Origin: Sorangium sp.
GTDB lineage: Bacteria; Myxococcota_A; Polyangia; Polyangiales; Polyangiaceae
Direction of reading: 5' to 3'
DNA length: 33,098 nucleotides
Assembly: GCA_019695485.1 (NCBI GenBank)
Contig: JAEUAF010000226.1
Coordinates: forward strand, 1-33,098
In this document: positions 1-8,657 of the stretch, in pieces
Layout: each line of letters starts with the position of its first letter
Numbering within the stretch: position 1 is the first letter of the stretch
Made by a program: the position numbers and the translations under genes
Notes under the pieces: generated by a model
The model's input: only the letters and a program-made list of their open reading frames with translations
What the model was told of the DNA's origin: nothing
Databases searched by the model: none

Positions 1-1646
1 TAGGTGCTGGCGCGTAAGGCCGGCTCGGGTTCGCTTCCGCTTTGAACGCGATGTGTCGGAAGGTAGCGGCCCGCTTCGAAGCGGGTGAGCCAGATGGCGA
101 GCTTCTCGCGCAGCTCGCAGCGCAGCTGGAAGAGCCTGCTGCCGTCTGCGGCGGAGACCAGCACGCGAACTTCCAGGGTTCGCTCTTGGGCATCGGTGAC
201 TTGCACGACGTTGGTGCGCTCGTCCCAGCGCGGGTTTCCCGCGAGCAGGCGATCGACCTCCGCTCGTAGGGCGTCCACGGGCAGACTGAAGTCTGCATGG
301 ATGAGCACCGTGCCGAGCAGGCGTGGCGAGACCTTGGTCCAGTTCTGGAAGGGTTGTTCCAGAAAGCGCGTCATGGGTACGATCAAGCGCCGTTCGTCCC
401 AGAGTCGGACCACCACGTAGGTGAGCGTAATCTCTTCGATCGTGCCGAATTCGCCTTCGATGACGACATCATCGCCGATGCGGATCGGCTGCGAGAGCGA
501 CAGCTGAATTCCCGCAAAAATCGAGCCCAAGGTGCGCTGCGCGGCGAGCCCCAAGACGACGCCCGCGATGCCGGCCGAGGCCAACAGCGACACGCCGACG
601 CTGCGCACCACGTCGAATTGCAAAAGCCCAATCGCCCCCGCACAACCGCACAGCACGACGTTGACGACGCGCCTGAGCACGCGCACTTGGGTCCGCGCGG
701 TGAGCCCGCCTCGGCTCTCTTCGGCGCTTGCATTCTGCACCGCTTGGCGCTCGACCACATTCGAGATCACCGCCACCACGCGAATCGTCGCCCAGGTGAG
801 CGCTATCAGCCCGAGCGTCCCAGCAACGTGGAACGAAACCAAACGAAGTGGCCCGGGCAAAGACAACGCTTGCGCGAGCAGCAAGTAGACAATGACGCGA
901 ATCAGCAATCGCATCGGCGCCCGCAGGCCCGCCACCAATTCGTCGTCCCACAGCACGCGTGTTCGCACCGCGACGCGACGTGCCACGCGATCGAGCGCGT
1001 AAGCGATCACGCCGCCGCATAGAATCGCAAGAACGAGAGCGCCGACTAGGCCAATCCACTGCCAATACGGGAGCCCGAGCAGCTCTGCCTTGAGCCGCAC
1101 TGGTACGCGCGCCTCGAGCGGGCTCGGGCGATAACGGGCGTAAAGCTCGGGGATTCGCGCCTGCGTCCCCGGCGAAAAGGTCCACACGAACGGCGCGCGT
1201 TTGCTGCGTTCGAGTAAGACCAACAGCTCGCGCTCGTCCCCGCGCAGCGTTGCTACGCGTTCGGCGTTGGGCCCATCACGCGCCGTGCCGTTCGGGTCGT
1301 CGGAGACGTTGTCGATATCGAACGCTGCGCTCTTCGACAGCGCGAGGGCAAGCTCGCGTCCAAGCTCGAGCGCCTGCGCCTTGCGGCTTGCGCTGGCGGT
1401 TGCTGGCACCCCCAGGGCGGCGGCAACGGCCTCGCTATCTCCCCGCTCTGCGGCCTCGAGGAAGGCGGCGGTCGCGCCGCGCGGGGTCGCCCGGACATCG
1501 TCGAGCGCCGTCTCGGCGCGCGCCACGCTCAGCGATAGCGCTGCCACGGCAGCGACGCCGAACGCAAGCAGTCGGGCTTTGGAGCGAATCATACCGGCGC
1601 GCGCAGCCATCTTCTCGTCGACGCGATCCTTAGCCCGAGGCGCCAT
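1..1646 (-). CDS. Mechanosensitive ion channel family protein (MscS-like), 3' end at or just beyond the window edge
   Basis: Minus-strand frame open from about 1646 to the left edge (missing from the ORF track because no stop lies in the window). Translation includes ...LASAGIAGVVLGLAAQRTLGSIFAGIQLSLSQPIRIGDDVVIEGEFGTIEEITLTYVVVRLWDERRLIVPMTRFLEQPFQNW..., typical of the MscS pore helix and beta domain. N-terminal signal-like MIRSKARLLAFGVAAVAALSLSVARA. Start could be 1646, 1610 or 1592. Confidence 0.85.
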   Translation of the reverse strand, partial: MAPRAKDRVDEKMAARAGMIRSKARLLAFGVAAVAALSLSVARAETALDDVRATPRGATAAFLEAAERGDSEAVAAALGVPATASASRKAQALELGRELALALSKSAAFDIDNVSDDPNGTARDGPNAERVATLRGDERELLVLLERSKRAPFVWTFSPGTQARIPELYARYRPSPLEARVPVRLKAELLGLPYWQWIGLVGALVLAILCGGVIAYALDRVARRVAVRTRVLWDDELVAGLRAPMRLLIRVIVYLLLAQALSLPGPLRLVSFHVAGTLGLIALTWATIRVVAVISNVVERQAVQNASAEESRGGLTARTQVRVLRRVVNVVLCGCAGAIGLLQFDVVRSVGVSLLASAGIAGVVLGLAAQRTLGSIFAGIQLSLSQPIRIGDDVVIEGEFGTIEEITLTYVVVRLWDERRLIVPMTRFLEQPFQNWTKVSPRLLGTVLIHADFSLPVDALRAEVDRLLAGNPRWDERTNVVQVTDAQERTLEVRVLVSAADGSRLFQLRCELREKLAIWLTRFEAGRYLPTHRVQSGSEPEPALRAST

Positions 1647-1763
1647 GCCACACCAATCCCCCCTCCCAAGCCGGGCATTCCCCTCACTCTCGCGCAATCG
1701 TCGCCCTCGGCCGCCCTAGGCGAATTTGCCGCCATTTCCACGGCAGCAGCGTAGTGGAGCGAG

Positions 1764-2348
1764 TCAGAAGCTCGCGCGAACCCCGAGCGCGAGCTGGTGG
1801 CGGCCCGCGGTCGCATAGGGAACGAGCATTGGCGGGGATGCGCGGCGGCTTTGCCGCGCGCGGCCCGACGGATCCGTCGATGCGGGCGTAGTCTCCCAAG
1901 ACAGAGCCGCCGCGTCGAGCGCTACCGGAGCGGTGACGGCGAGCACCGCGAGCAGGAGCGGCCCGCTGCACTCGCCCGAGCACGGCTCGTTCAAGGCGAC
2001 GTAGGCGAGCGCCGGAAGCAGCGTGCGAAGGGCGAGGCTACCCGCAGCCGCACCCCAGCGCCCGTGCGCGGCGTGCACGACTGGCGCACCAAGCACCAAC
2101 GTGGTCAGCCCAGCGCCGACCAGGCCGCTCGCGACGCGATAGGAGTGATGTCCCTCCGGCACACTGCTGGCCGCGATCAGGACCACGCCGGCGCCGTCAG
2201 TGACCAGCGTTTGCCAGCCGTACCAGCGGCGAGGCGCCGCTGCGTCGTCGGCGCGCGCCACACGAGCGAGGCTCAACCCCAAACACGCAGAAAGTACGCC
2301 GAAGGCCGTCTGCAGCGTGCGGCTTCCAGGCCAGCTCCCCATTGACAT
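1764..2348 (-). CDS. Hypothetical membrane protein with N-terminal signal/TM, divergent from TetR gene
   Basis: ORF MSMGSWPGSRTLQTAFGVLSACLGLSLARVARA... with several hydrophobic stretches. The track start (2384) runs into the tetR start region, so the ATG at 2348 is preferred. Confidence 0.6.
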   Translation of the reverse strand: MSMGSWPGSRTLQTAFGVLSACLGLSLARVARADDAAAPRRWYGWQTLVTDGAGVVLIAASSVPEGHHSYRVASGLVGAGLTTLVLGAPVVHAAHGRWGAAAGSLALRTLLPALAYVALNEPCSGECSGPLLLAVLAVTAPVALDAAALSWETTPASTDPSGRARQSRRASPPMLVPYATAGRHQLALGVRASF

Positions 2349-2384
2349 ACGCCATGGTATGTTAGATACGAATCCGTATGTCAA
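2342..2384. promoter_or_regulatory. Putative TetR operator in the divergent start region
   Basis: Perfect inverted repeat TTGACATACG (2342-2351) N23 CGTATGTCAA (2375-2384), with internal palindromes ACATAC-gccatg-GTATGT (2345-2362) and ATACG-aatc-CGTAT (2366-2379). Confidence 0.7.
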
Positions 2385-2998
2385 GGTCCGGCCGGGCGCG
2401 CCCCCCCAACCTGCGCGAAAAGGCCAAGCAACGGACGCGCCAAGCCTTGCTCGAGGCCGCGCTCGCCGCGTTCACCGAATCGGGGCTGGATGCGCCGAGC
2501 TTGGACGCGATCTGCGAGCGCGCGGGCTGCACGCGCGGCGCCTTCTATGTTCATTTCGCGGATCGCGACGAGCTAATCGCGGCCGCCATTTCCGAGCGTC
2601 GCAGCAAGGTGCTCTCTCAGCTACTCGAGCTACCGGACGGCGTGGTGACGACGCCTCGCTTGCTCCAGCTGTTCGCCGGGGCCGTCGCGAGCGGTGCATT
2701 TCCCGTTCCTGGCGCAGTGCGCACGGGTGAGCTGTTGGCGGCTTGTCGCCGCTCGAAGAAGATCCGGCACACCCAACAACGTCTGATGGCGGAGACGTTC
2801 GCGCGACTGCACTCGCGCGTCGAAAGCGATCAGGCGGACGGCAGTGTGCGCCGAGACGTGGACGCGGCCGCGCTGACCACGCTGCTCGTGCTCCTCGAGG
2901 CGGGCACGGAGCTGTTCCATGATCTAGGTGCGCCTTTGGACATCGGTGCGGCCACGCGTGCGCTGGCCGGGTTGATCGCGGCCACGCCGAGCCGGTAG
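2378..2998 (+). CDS. TetR/AcrR family transcriptional regulator
   Basis: REKAKQRTRQALLEAALAAFTESGLDAPSLDAICERAGCTRGAFYVHFADRDELIAAAI is a canonical TetR N-terminal HTH. An in-frame stop at 2363 fixes the start at 2378. Confidence 0.93.
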   Translation: MSRSGRARPPNLREKAKQRTRQALLEAALAAFTESGLDAPSLDAICERAGCTRGAFYVHFADRDELIAAAISERRSKVLSQLLELPDGVVTTPRLLQLFAGAVASGAFPVPGAVRTGELLAACRRSKKIRHTQQRLMAETFARLHSRVESDQADGSVRRDVDAAALTTLLVLLEAGTELFHDLGAPLDIGAATRALAGLIAATPSR

Positions 2999-3033
2999 GA
3001 TCGCTCGCGTTCGCCGACCCCGCACAATCACGG

Positions 3034-3486
3034 CTAATCTTCAGAGTTTGGCTTGCTCGGTCGGGTCGCGTCCACTTCGAGCCGTTCCACCGCGTCCGTG
3101 CCTTCCGCGCGACTGAGTGAGCGCGCAATGCGCGCCGCAAAGACGGGCAGTGTGACGAGCGTGCCGGCAAGCGATCGCGCCAGCTGGGCTGGGCTCGTGC
3201 CATCCGCCCGAATTGCAACCTTCTGACCCGTGGCGAGATCCTCGAGCCCTCCGCGCGCGATGGTGCGCGAGCCGTCGCTCCGGATCTCGACGACTAGGCG
3301 CGCCACCACGGGCGGCTCCGGGCCGAGCTCTTCGAGCGGCGCTGGGCGAGTCGGTTGCAGGCTCGTCCCTGCCTCGACCGCGCGCTGGATAGGGTCGAGC
3401 ACGCGCTCGCGGGCGCGATCCGCGGCTTTCCGCCCCTTATCGACGATGCGCTTGAACTCCGCGCTGCCGCGCTCGAAAACGCCCAT
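3034..3486 (-). CDS. Hypothetical protein
   Basis: 150-aa ORF MGVFERGSAEFKRIVDKGRKAADRARERVLDPIQRAVEAG... with coherent amphipathic composition; no family recognised. Confidence 0.55.
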   Translation of the reverse strand: MGVFERGSAEFKRIVDKGRKAADRARERVLDPIQRAVEAGTSLQPTRPAPLEELGPEPPVVARLVVEIRSDGSRTIARGGLEDLATGQKVAIRADGTSPAQLARSLAGTLVTLPVFAARIARSLSRAEGTDAVERLEVDATRPSKPNSED

Positions 3487-3627
3487 GCTGGGAAGCTAGC
3501 TCAAATCCCCGAGCAGCGCCCAGCCCGCGCGAATCCCCGAGCGACGCCCACACACGAAGGTCGAGCCCGAACTCGAGCAAGGCTTGGCGACCCCAACAAA
3601 TCAAGGCATTCTCGGTCGCAGGCGAGC

Positions 3628-3837
3628 ATGGATCGCATTCCCGTGAAATCAACGAGCGTCGCGGCCGTAGGCTACGATCCCGAGAGCGCGGTGCTCGAAA
3701 TCGAGTTTCGCGGCGGCGGCGTGTATCGATACGTTCACGTCCCCGCGGCGGCCTATCGGCTGCTATTGCGAGCGAGCTCGGTCGGCGAGTACGTCAACCG
3801 CGTCATCAAGCCCCGATTCACGGCGACGCGCCTCTGA
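3628..3837 (+). CDS. KTSC domain-containing small protein
   Basis: MDRIPVKSTSVAAVGYDPESAVLEIEFRGGGVYRYVHVPAAAYRLLLRASSVGEYVNRVIKPRF matches the KTSC domain pattern (VxSS/TxxxxxGYD...LxxxFxxGxxYxYxxVP...F..Y....I). ATG at 3628. Confidence 0.8.
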   Translation: MDRIPVKSTSVAAVGYDPESAVLEIEFRGGGVYRYVHVPAAAYRLLLRASSVGEYVNRVIKPRFTATRL

Positions 3838-3926
3838 CTGAACGGCGAAGAGAAAAGCGTCGCCGCAGGGCTGGCGCGCCCGTCCTCAGTGACGACTGCC
3901 CGTAACGGCTGCGCCCTCAGCAGCGC

Positions 3927-4658
3927 TCAGCGCTCGATGAGCGAGCCGAACAGCGCCAGACCGCCTGAGATGAAGACGATGTCGAATACGCCCATCAGAC
4001 GGAAATAATCGCCGAGCTCACTGAGCGGCGCGCCGCCGAGCAGCTCGCGCGTCGCGGCGACCGCACACAACAAAGTCGGCGACAGCAGCGGGAACAGCAC
4101 GACCGCCAACAACAGATCGCGGGCCTGTGTGCGCACCGTCATCGCGCCGAACAGGGTGCCGGAAGCCGCCAACCCGGGTACCGAGGCCAGGGCAATGCTG
4201 ACTAGGCCGACGCCCACCACCGCGAGATCCAACGAAAACAAAAGCGCCGCGATCGGGATGACCAGCGCGCAAATCACGAGCAAGAAGCCGAGCACCCCGA
4301 GGGCCTTGCCGGCGAAGATCGCGCTGCGCGAGATCGGCATCACGAGCAGGCCGTCGAGCGCGCCCTCATCCCGCTCGCGCTGCCAGGTCTTGCCGAGCGC
4401 CAACACGGCCGAAAAGCTGAGGCTGACCCAAATCACGCCCGCACCAACCAGGCGCTGCGTGCCGGCCCCGCCATAAAACGCGAGCGACGACAGCACGACG
4501 ATGAGCAGCCCGAAAAATCCGGACGTCACCACCACTTCCCCGGTGGAGACCTCGATCGCAATATCCTTGCGCAAGACGACGAGCGCCTGGCCAAACCAGC
4601 CAGGAAGACGAGGGAGGGTGCGTTCACCCGGCGCGAGCGTCGCCGATCCGGAGGACAT
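3927..4658 (-). CDS. ccmB: Heme exporter protein CcmB-like ABC transporter permease
   Basis: LRKDIAIEVSTGEVVVTSGFFGLLIVVLSSLAF...GVIWVSLSFSAVLALGKTWQRERDEGALDGLLVMPISRSAIFAGK... typical of CcmB. Confidence 0.85.
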   Translation of the reverse strand: MSSGSATLAPGERTLPRLPGWFGQALVVLRKDIAIEVSTGEVVVTSGFFGLLIVVLSSLAFYGGAGTQRLVGAGVIWVSLSFSAVLALGKTWQRERDEGALDGLLVMPISRSAIFAGKALGVLGFLLVICALVIPIAALLFSLDLAVVGVGLVSIALASVPGLAASGTLFGAMTVRTQARDLLLAVVLFPLLSPTLLCAVAATRELLGGAPLSELGDYFRLMGVFDIVFISGGLALFGSLIER

Positions 4659-4776
4659 GAGGCGACTCTACCAGACCCGCTGAAAGCACGGGTCACCTGC
4701 CGAAACGGCGCGACGCCGCTTTACGCGACGCCCTGCCCCGAGAGAAGATGCGCCCGAAGCACCCAGGGACACCGCC

Positions 4777-5289
4777 ATGCCTGAATTTCGCGCCGAGCAC
4801 ACCTTCAACTGCAGCGAGGAAACCTTCTGGACCAAGCTGTTCTTCGATGACGAATATAATCGCCGGCTCTTTCTCGAGCGGCTCAAATTCGCCGGCTGGA
4901 AGGTCACCAAACACCAGGAAGCGGGCGACAAGGTCGAGCGCATCGTGGAGGCGATTCCGCCGATCGGGGACCTACCGGGGCCCTTGAAGGCGGTCGTGGG
5001 CGAAGGCGCTGGCTACGAGGAGCGCGGCACACTCGACCGCGGCGCGCACCGCTACACGGCTGAGGTCGTCCCCAATCGTCTGGCTGACAAAATCCATGTG
5101 CGCATCGAGATCTCGACCGTTGCCGACGGTCCCGAGCGCTGCCAGCGCATCGCGAAGGGCAGCGTCACCGCCAAGATCTTCGGCGTCGGGGGCCTGCTCG
5201 AGAAGAAGATGATCGCCGATCTCGAGAAGAGCTACGCCAAGAGCGCCGAGTTCACGAACGCTTTCGTGGCCGAAAAGGGCCTGCGCTAA
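4777..5289 (+). CDS. DUF2505 domain-containing protein
   Basis: MPEFRAEHTFNCSEETFWTKLFFDDEYNRRLF... VTAKIFGVGGLLEKKMIADLEKSYAKSAEFTNAF typical of DUF2505 (START-like fold). Confidence 0.75.
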   Translation: MPEFRAEHTFNCSEETFWTKLFFDDEYNRRLFLERLKFAGWKVTKHQEAGDKVERIVEAIPPIGDLPGPLKAVVGEGAGYEERGTLDRGAHRYTAEVVPNRLADKIHVRIEISTVADGPERCQRIAKGSVTAKIFGVGGLLEKKMIADLEKSYAKSAEFTNAFVAEKGLR

Positions 5290-5322
5290 AGGCGCGCCGA
5301 CCCGAGCTGGGCGGCACGCCTT
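5289..5322. terminator. Possible bidirectional stem-loop between convergent genes
   Basis: AAGGCG (5289-5294) ... CGCCTT (5317-5322) with inner GCC/GGC pairing, between convergent DUF2505 and H1-like genes. No U-tract. Confidence 0.35.
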
Positions 5323-5333
5323 GGCGCGACCGC

Positions 5334-5816
5334 TCAGCTCTTCTTCGACTTCTTCGCGGCTGCCTTCTTCTTCTCGGCGACCGTTTTGGGCGCGAGCGAA
5401 GGCTTCTTCTTGGCGACGACCGGCTTGGCCTCGACCTTGACGGGCGCCTTCTTGGGGGCGGCCGGGTTCTTCTTGGCCGTGGCGCGCTTCGCCTTCTTGG
5501 CAAGAACGCCGTGCACGTCCAACAAGCGCGGCAGCGGGAAGCCTTCGAGCCGGGTCTTGTAGCCCGGATCCTTGACGCGCTTCTCGAGGTCGAGAATCGC
5601 GTCAATCAGCTTGGCGCGGCTGCCGAAGCGAGACTTTGCGTCAGTCAGCTGAGCTTGCAGGCGGAGCAGCTTCTGATTGGAGACTCGGGCGAGCCCCTTC
5701 ACGGAGTTGACGCGATCGAGCCAAAGCTCAGGGGTGGCGAGCTTCTGGACGGCCTCGACGAGCTTCTCCTTGGATTGGAACTGCTCTTTGACGGCGGTGA
5801 CGGGAGACTTTTTCAT
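5334..5816 (-). CDS. Protein with globular N-terminus and histone-H1-like Lys/Ala/Pro-rich C-terminal tail
   Basis: MKKSPVTAVKEQFQSKEKLVEAVQKL...; tail KKAKRATAKKNPAAPKKAPVKVEAKPVVAKKKPSLAPKTVAEKKKAAAKKSKKS. Confidence 0.8.
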   Translation of the reverse strand: MKKSPVTAVKEQFQSKEKLVEAVQKLATPELWLDRVNSVKGLARVSNQKLLRLQAQLTDAKSRFGSRAKLIDAILDLEKRVKDPGYKTRLEGFPLPRLLDVHGVLAKKAKRATAKKNPAAPKKAPVKVEAKPVVAKKKPSLAPKTVAEKKKAAAKKSKKS

Positions 5817-6078
5817 CGTTCGACTCCGGGCCGCACTCTAGAGGGGGCCTGAGGAAGGCCGGCCTTCTAGCAACGCGCGAGCGGGGTCGCAACTGGAATG
5901 GCAGTGCTCGTTCGTATGAGCGCAGAATCCGATGTCGCTCCAGGTTCGAAACCCCGCCTTTCAGCGAGTGACGCATGCTTGGGTGCGTGGTAGGCGCCGG
6001 GGCTCCAATGAGAGACGATCGCTCAGTGCTCACCTGGTTTGCTGGGGCCACGCCGCCAGGCCCAGGCCGAGAGGCCGC

Positions 6079-7512
6079 ATGAAGCCCCGACTGCGTTTCG
6101 CGCCGTCGCCGAGTGGCTACCTGCACATCGGCGGCGCCCGCACCGCTCTGTTCAATTGGCTGTGGGCGAGAAGCCAGGGCGGCACCTTCGTGTTGCGTGT
6201 CGAAGACACCGACCAAGAGCGCAGCAGTCTCGACAGCGTGCGCGCCATTTTGGACGCCCTGAAGTGGCTCGGACTCGACTGGGACGAAGGGCCCGAAGTG
6301 GGCGGCCCCTTCGGTTCGTACTTTCAGAGCGAGCGCAAGGCGCTGTACCGCGAATCGGTCGAGCGCTTGATCCGCGAAGGCAAGGCCTATCGCTGCTACT
6401 GCACCAAGGAAGAGCTCGATCGTGCGCGCGAAGCGCTCAAGCAACAGAATCCGAAGGCGGCGTTCGTGTACCCAGGCACCTGCCGTGACCGCCACGATGA
6501 GCCCGCGCTGCCGCACGTCGTGCGCTTCAAAACCCCACGCGACGGCAGCACCGATTTCGTCGACAAAGTGTTCGGCGCGATCAGCACACCGAACCACGCG
6601 CAGCAGGATTTCGTGCTGGTGCGCACGGATGGCTACCCGCTCTATAACCTGGCCGCCGTCGTCGACGACCACGCCATGGAGATCAGCTTGGTCGCGCGCG
6701 GTCGCGATCACATCGGCAACACGCCGCAACAGGTCTTGCTCTACAATGCGTTTGGCTGGAAGGCGCCTGAATTCGCGCACTTGCCGATGATGCTGAACGC
6801 CAAGGGCGAAAAGCTCAGCAAGCGCCACGCCTCGGTTTCGGTGCAGGACTATCGCGAGCGCGGCTTTTCGCCGATGGGCGTGCTCAACTACTTGGTGCGC
6901 TTCGGGTGGTCGTTTGGCGACCAAGAGATCTTCGCCCGCAGTGAGCTCATCCGTGTGTTCGATTGGGAGCGCGTCAACAAGAGCGACGGCAAGTTCGACG
7001 AGAAGAAGTTCGCGGACGTGGCCTTCGAGCACTTGAAGCGGGATGACCTGACTTCGCTGGACGAGTACGTGGACTGGGTGCGCCCATTCCTCACTGCCCG
7101 CGGCATCGAGAACCCGTCGAACGAGCTCCTGCACGCCGCCGTGCCCGGCATTCGCGAACGGGCGCGCACCCTGGTCGATGCCGCCAGCGATCTCGAGTTT
7201 TACTTTCGAGCGACGCCGGAGATGGACGACAAGGCGCGCCAGAAATTCCTGACCGCGGAAAGCGCGCCGAGGCTCAAGTCGCTGTCGTCAGCCCTCGCCG
7301 AGGTCACGTCCTGGACCGCGTCCACACTGGAGGAGGCGGGCAAGCGCTTCGCCGAGCGCGAGGGCCTCGAGCTCAAGCATTTCGCCCAGGCGGCACGTGT
7401 GGCGCTCACCGGGCGCAGCGCGAGCCCGCCGTTGTTCGACGTGATGGCCGTGCTCGGCCGTGAGCAGACTCTGGCTCGCCTAGCCCGCGGCATCGAGCTC
7501 GCTGGCGCCTAG
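6079..7512 (+). CDS. gltX: Glutamate--tRNA ligase
   Basis: MKPRLRFAPSPSGYLHIGGARTALFNWLWAR (HIGH-type motif), GEKLSKRH (KMSKS-type motif), YRCYCTKEELDRAREA. The track start at 5932 is an upstream extension; homology begins at 6079. Confidence 0.96.
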   Translation: MKPRLRFAPSPSGYLHIGGARTALFNWLWARSQGGTFVLRVEDTDQERSSLDSVRAILDALKWLGLDWDEGPEVGGPFGSYFQSERKALYRESVERLIREGKAYRCYCTKEELDRAREALKQQNPKAAFVYPGTCRDRHDEPALPHVVRFKTPRDGSTDFVDKVFGAISTPNHAQQDFVLVRTDGYPLYNLAAVVDDHAMEISLVARGRDHIGNTPQQVLLYNAFGWKAPEFAHLPMMLNAKGEKLSKRHASVSVQDYRERGFSPMGVLNYLVRFGWSFGDQEIFARSELIRVFDWERVNKSDGKFDEKKFADVAFEHLKRDDLTSLDEYVDWVRPFLTARGIENPSNELLHAAVPGIRERARTLVDAASDLEFYFRATPEMDDKARQKFLTAESAPRLKSLSSALAEVTSWTASTLEEAGKRFAEREGLELKHFAQAARVALTGRSASPPLFDVMAVLGREQTLARLARGIELAGA

Positions 7513-7516
7513 ATCC

Positions 7517-8518
7517 ATGGGCAATCTCGGCGCCGTCGTTGGCGATTTGGTGGGTCGACTCGGCTCGCGGGGCTCTTCGAGTGGCCCGCCGCCGCTGCCG
7601 CTGACGCGCATCCACGACGTGTCGTGGTGGACGAGCTTCATCAACTACCCGCCCGTCAAAGCCCTGCTGCCAGTGCCTGTGCTGGCGGCGATCGCCCCGG
7701 CGGTCTGGTGGTTCTTCCACGAAACGTGGGAGGAGGTGGACGCCGAAGCCACCCATCAGCGAGCGCTGTCACCCGCCGTCGACTATCGACCGGCGGCTTG
7801 CTTCGTGATCACGGCCGTCGTGCTCACCGTCCAGGAGTACTACGGGGGCCGCGGCTTCTTCGACCAAGTGATCCGGCCAATGATCGAGTCGCTGAACCTC
7901 GGCACGCTCGGCAAGACCCGACTGGCGAAATACGACGAACTCTACGGGTACGTGTGGTGGGCCTCGGCGCGCATCATCGGCTACGTGCTGGTCCCGCTGC
8001 CGCTCTGGAAGTTACTCTTTCCGCAGGACAGTCTGCTCGACATGGGCCTGCGTGGTCGCGGCTTTTTGAGCCACGTCTGGATCTACGGGCTGTGCCTGGC
8101 GGTGGTGATGCCGCTGCTCTGGGTGGTGGCTCACCAGCCGGACTTTGGCTCGTACTACCCGTTCTATAAGTTGGCGTCGCGGAGCTACGCCGACTGGGCG
8201 GCGTGGGAGGTCATGTACTTCCTCCAATTCTTTGCGCTCGAGCTGTTCTTCCGCGGCTGGATCCTAGGCGCGCTGCGGCGCTCGCTCGGCTCGTCTGCGG
8301 TGTTCGCGATGGCCCTGCCTTACTGCATGATCCACTACGGAAAGCCGTACCTCGAGGCCAATGGTGCGATTATCGCAGGTGTGGTGTTGGGCTCGCTGGC
8401 TATGCGCACGCGCAGTATCTACGCCGGGTTCCTGGTCCACATCACAGTGGCGCTCTCCATGGATTTTCTGGCGCTCTCGCGGCGCGGCGCCTTGCCAACC
8501 GTGTTCTGGGCGCCCTGA
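7517..8518 (+). CDS. CPBP-family (CAAX protease/bacteriocin-processing-like) intramembrane protein
   Basis: Multiple TM segments; conserved C-terminal block WEVMYFLQFFALELFFRGWILGALRR...YCMIHYGKPYLEANGAIIAGVVLGSLAMRTRSIYAGFLVHITVALSMDFLAL. Confidence 0.8.
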   Translation: MGNLGAVVGDLVGRLGSRGSSSGPPPLPLTRIHDVSWWTSFINYPPVKALLPVPVLAAIAPAVWWFFHETWEEVDAEATHQRALSPAVDYRPAACFVITAVVLTVQEYYGGRGFFDQVIRPMIESLNLGTLGKTRLAKYDELYGYVWWASARIIGYVLVPLPLWKLLFPQDSLLDMGLRGRGFLSHVWIYGLCLAVVMPLLWVVAHQPDFGSYYPFYKLASRSYADWAAWEVMYFLQFFALELFFRGWILGALRRSLGSSAVFAMALPYCMIHYGKPYLEANGAIIAGVVLGSLAMRTRSIYAGFLVHITVALSMDFLALSRRGALPTVFWAP

Positions 8519-8657
8519 GCGCTCCTTTCCATCCGACCTTCACCAGAACGCCACGGAGCCCGGCGGGCGGCCCGCGCCTCTGGGCTCAGCACCCCCCCGT
8601 GCAGATCGCCGGCCCTACCCTCCGAAGTCGGCTATATTCGCCTCTGAAAAAACGACC

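Noticed and set aside
5930-5975. tRNA T-arm-like sequence GGTTCGAAACC
   Set aside because: The 5-bp T stem does not pair properly on either strand and no anticodon or acceptor arms could be built; TTCGAA is palindromic so the resemblance is easy by chance.
5728-7134. 468-aa minus-strand ORF opposite gltX
   Set aside because: Shadow ORF of a high-GC gene; low-complexity LRV/ARE composition, and gltX on the plus strand is unambiguous.
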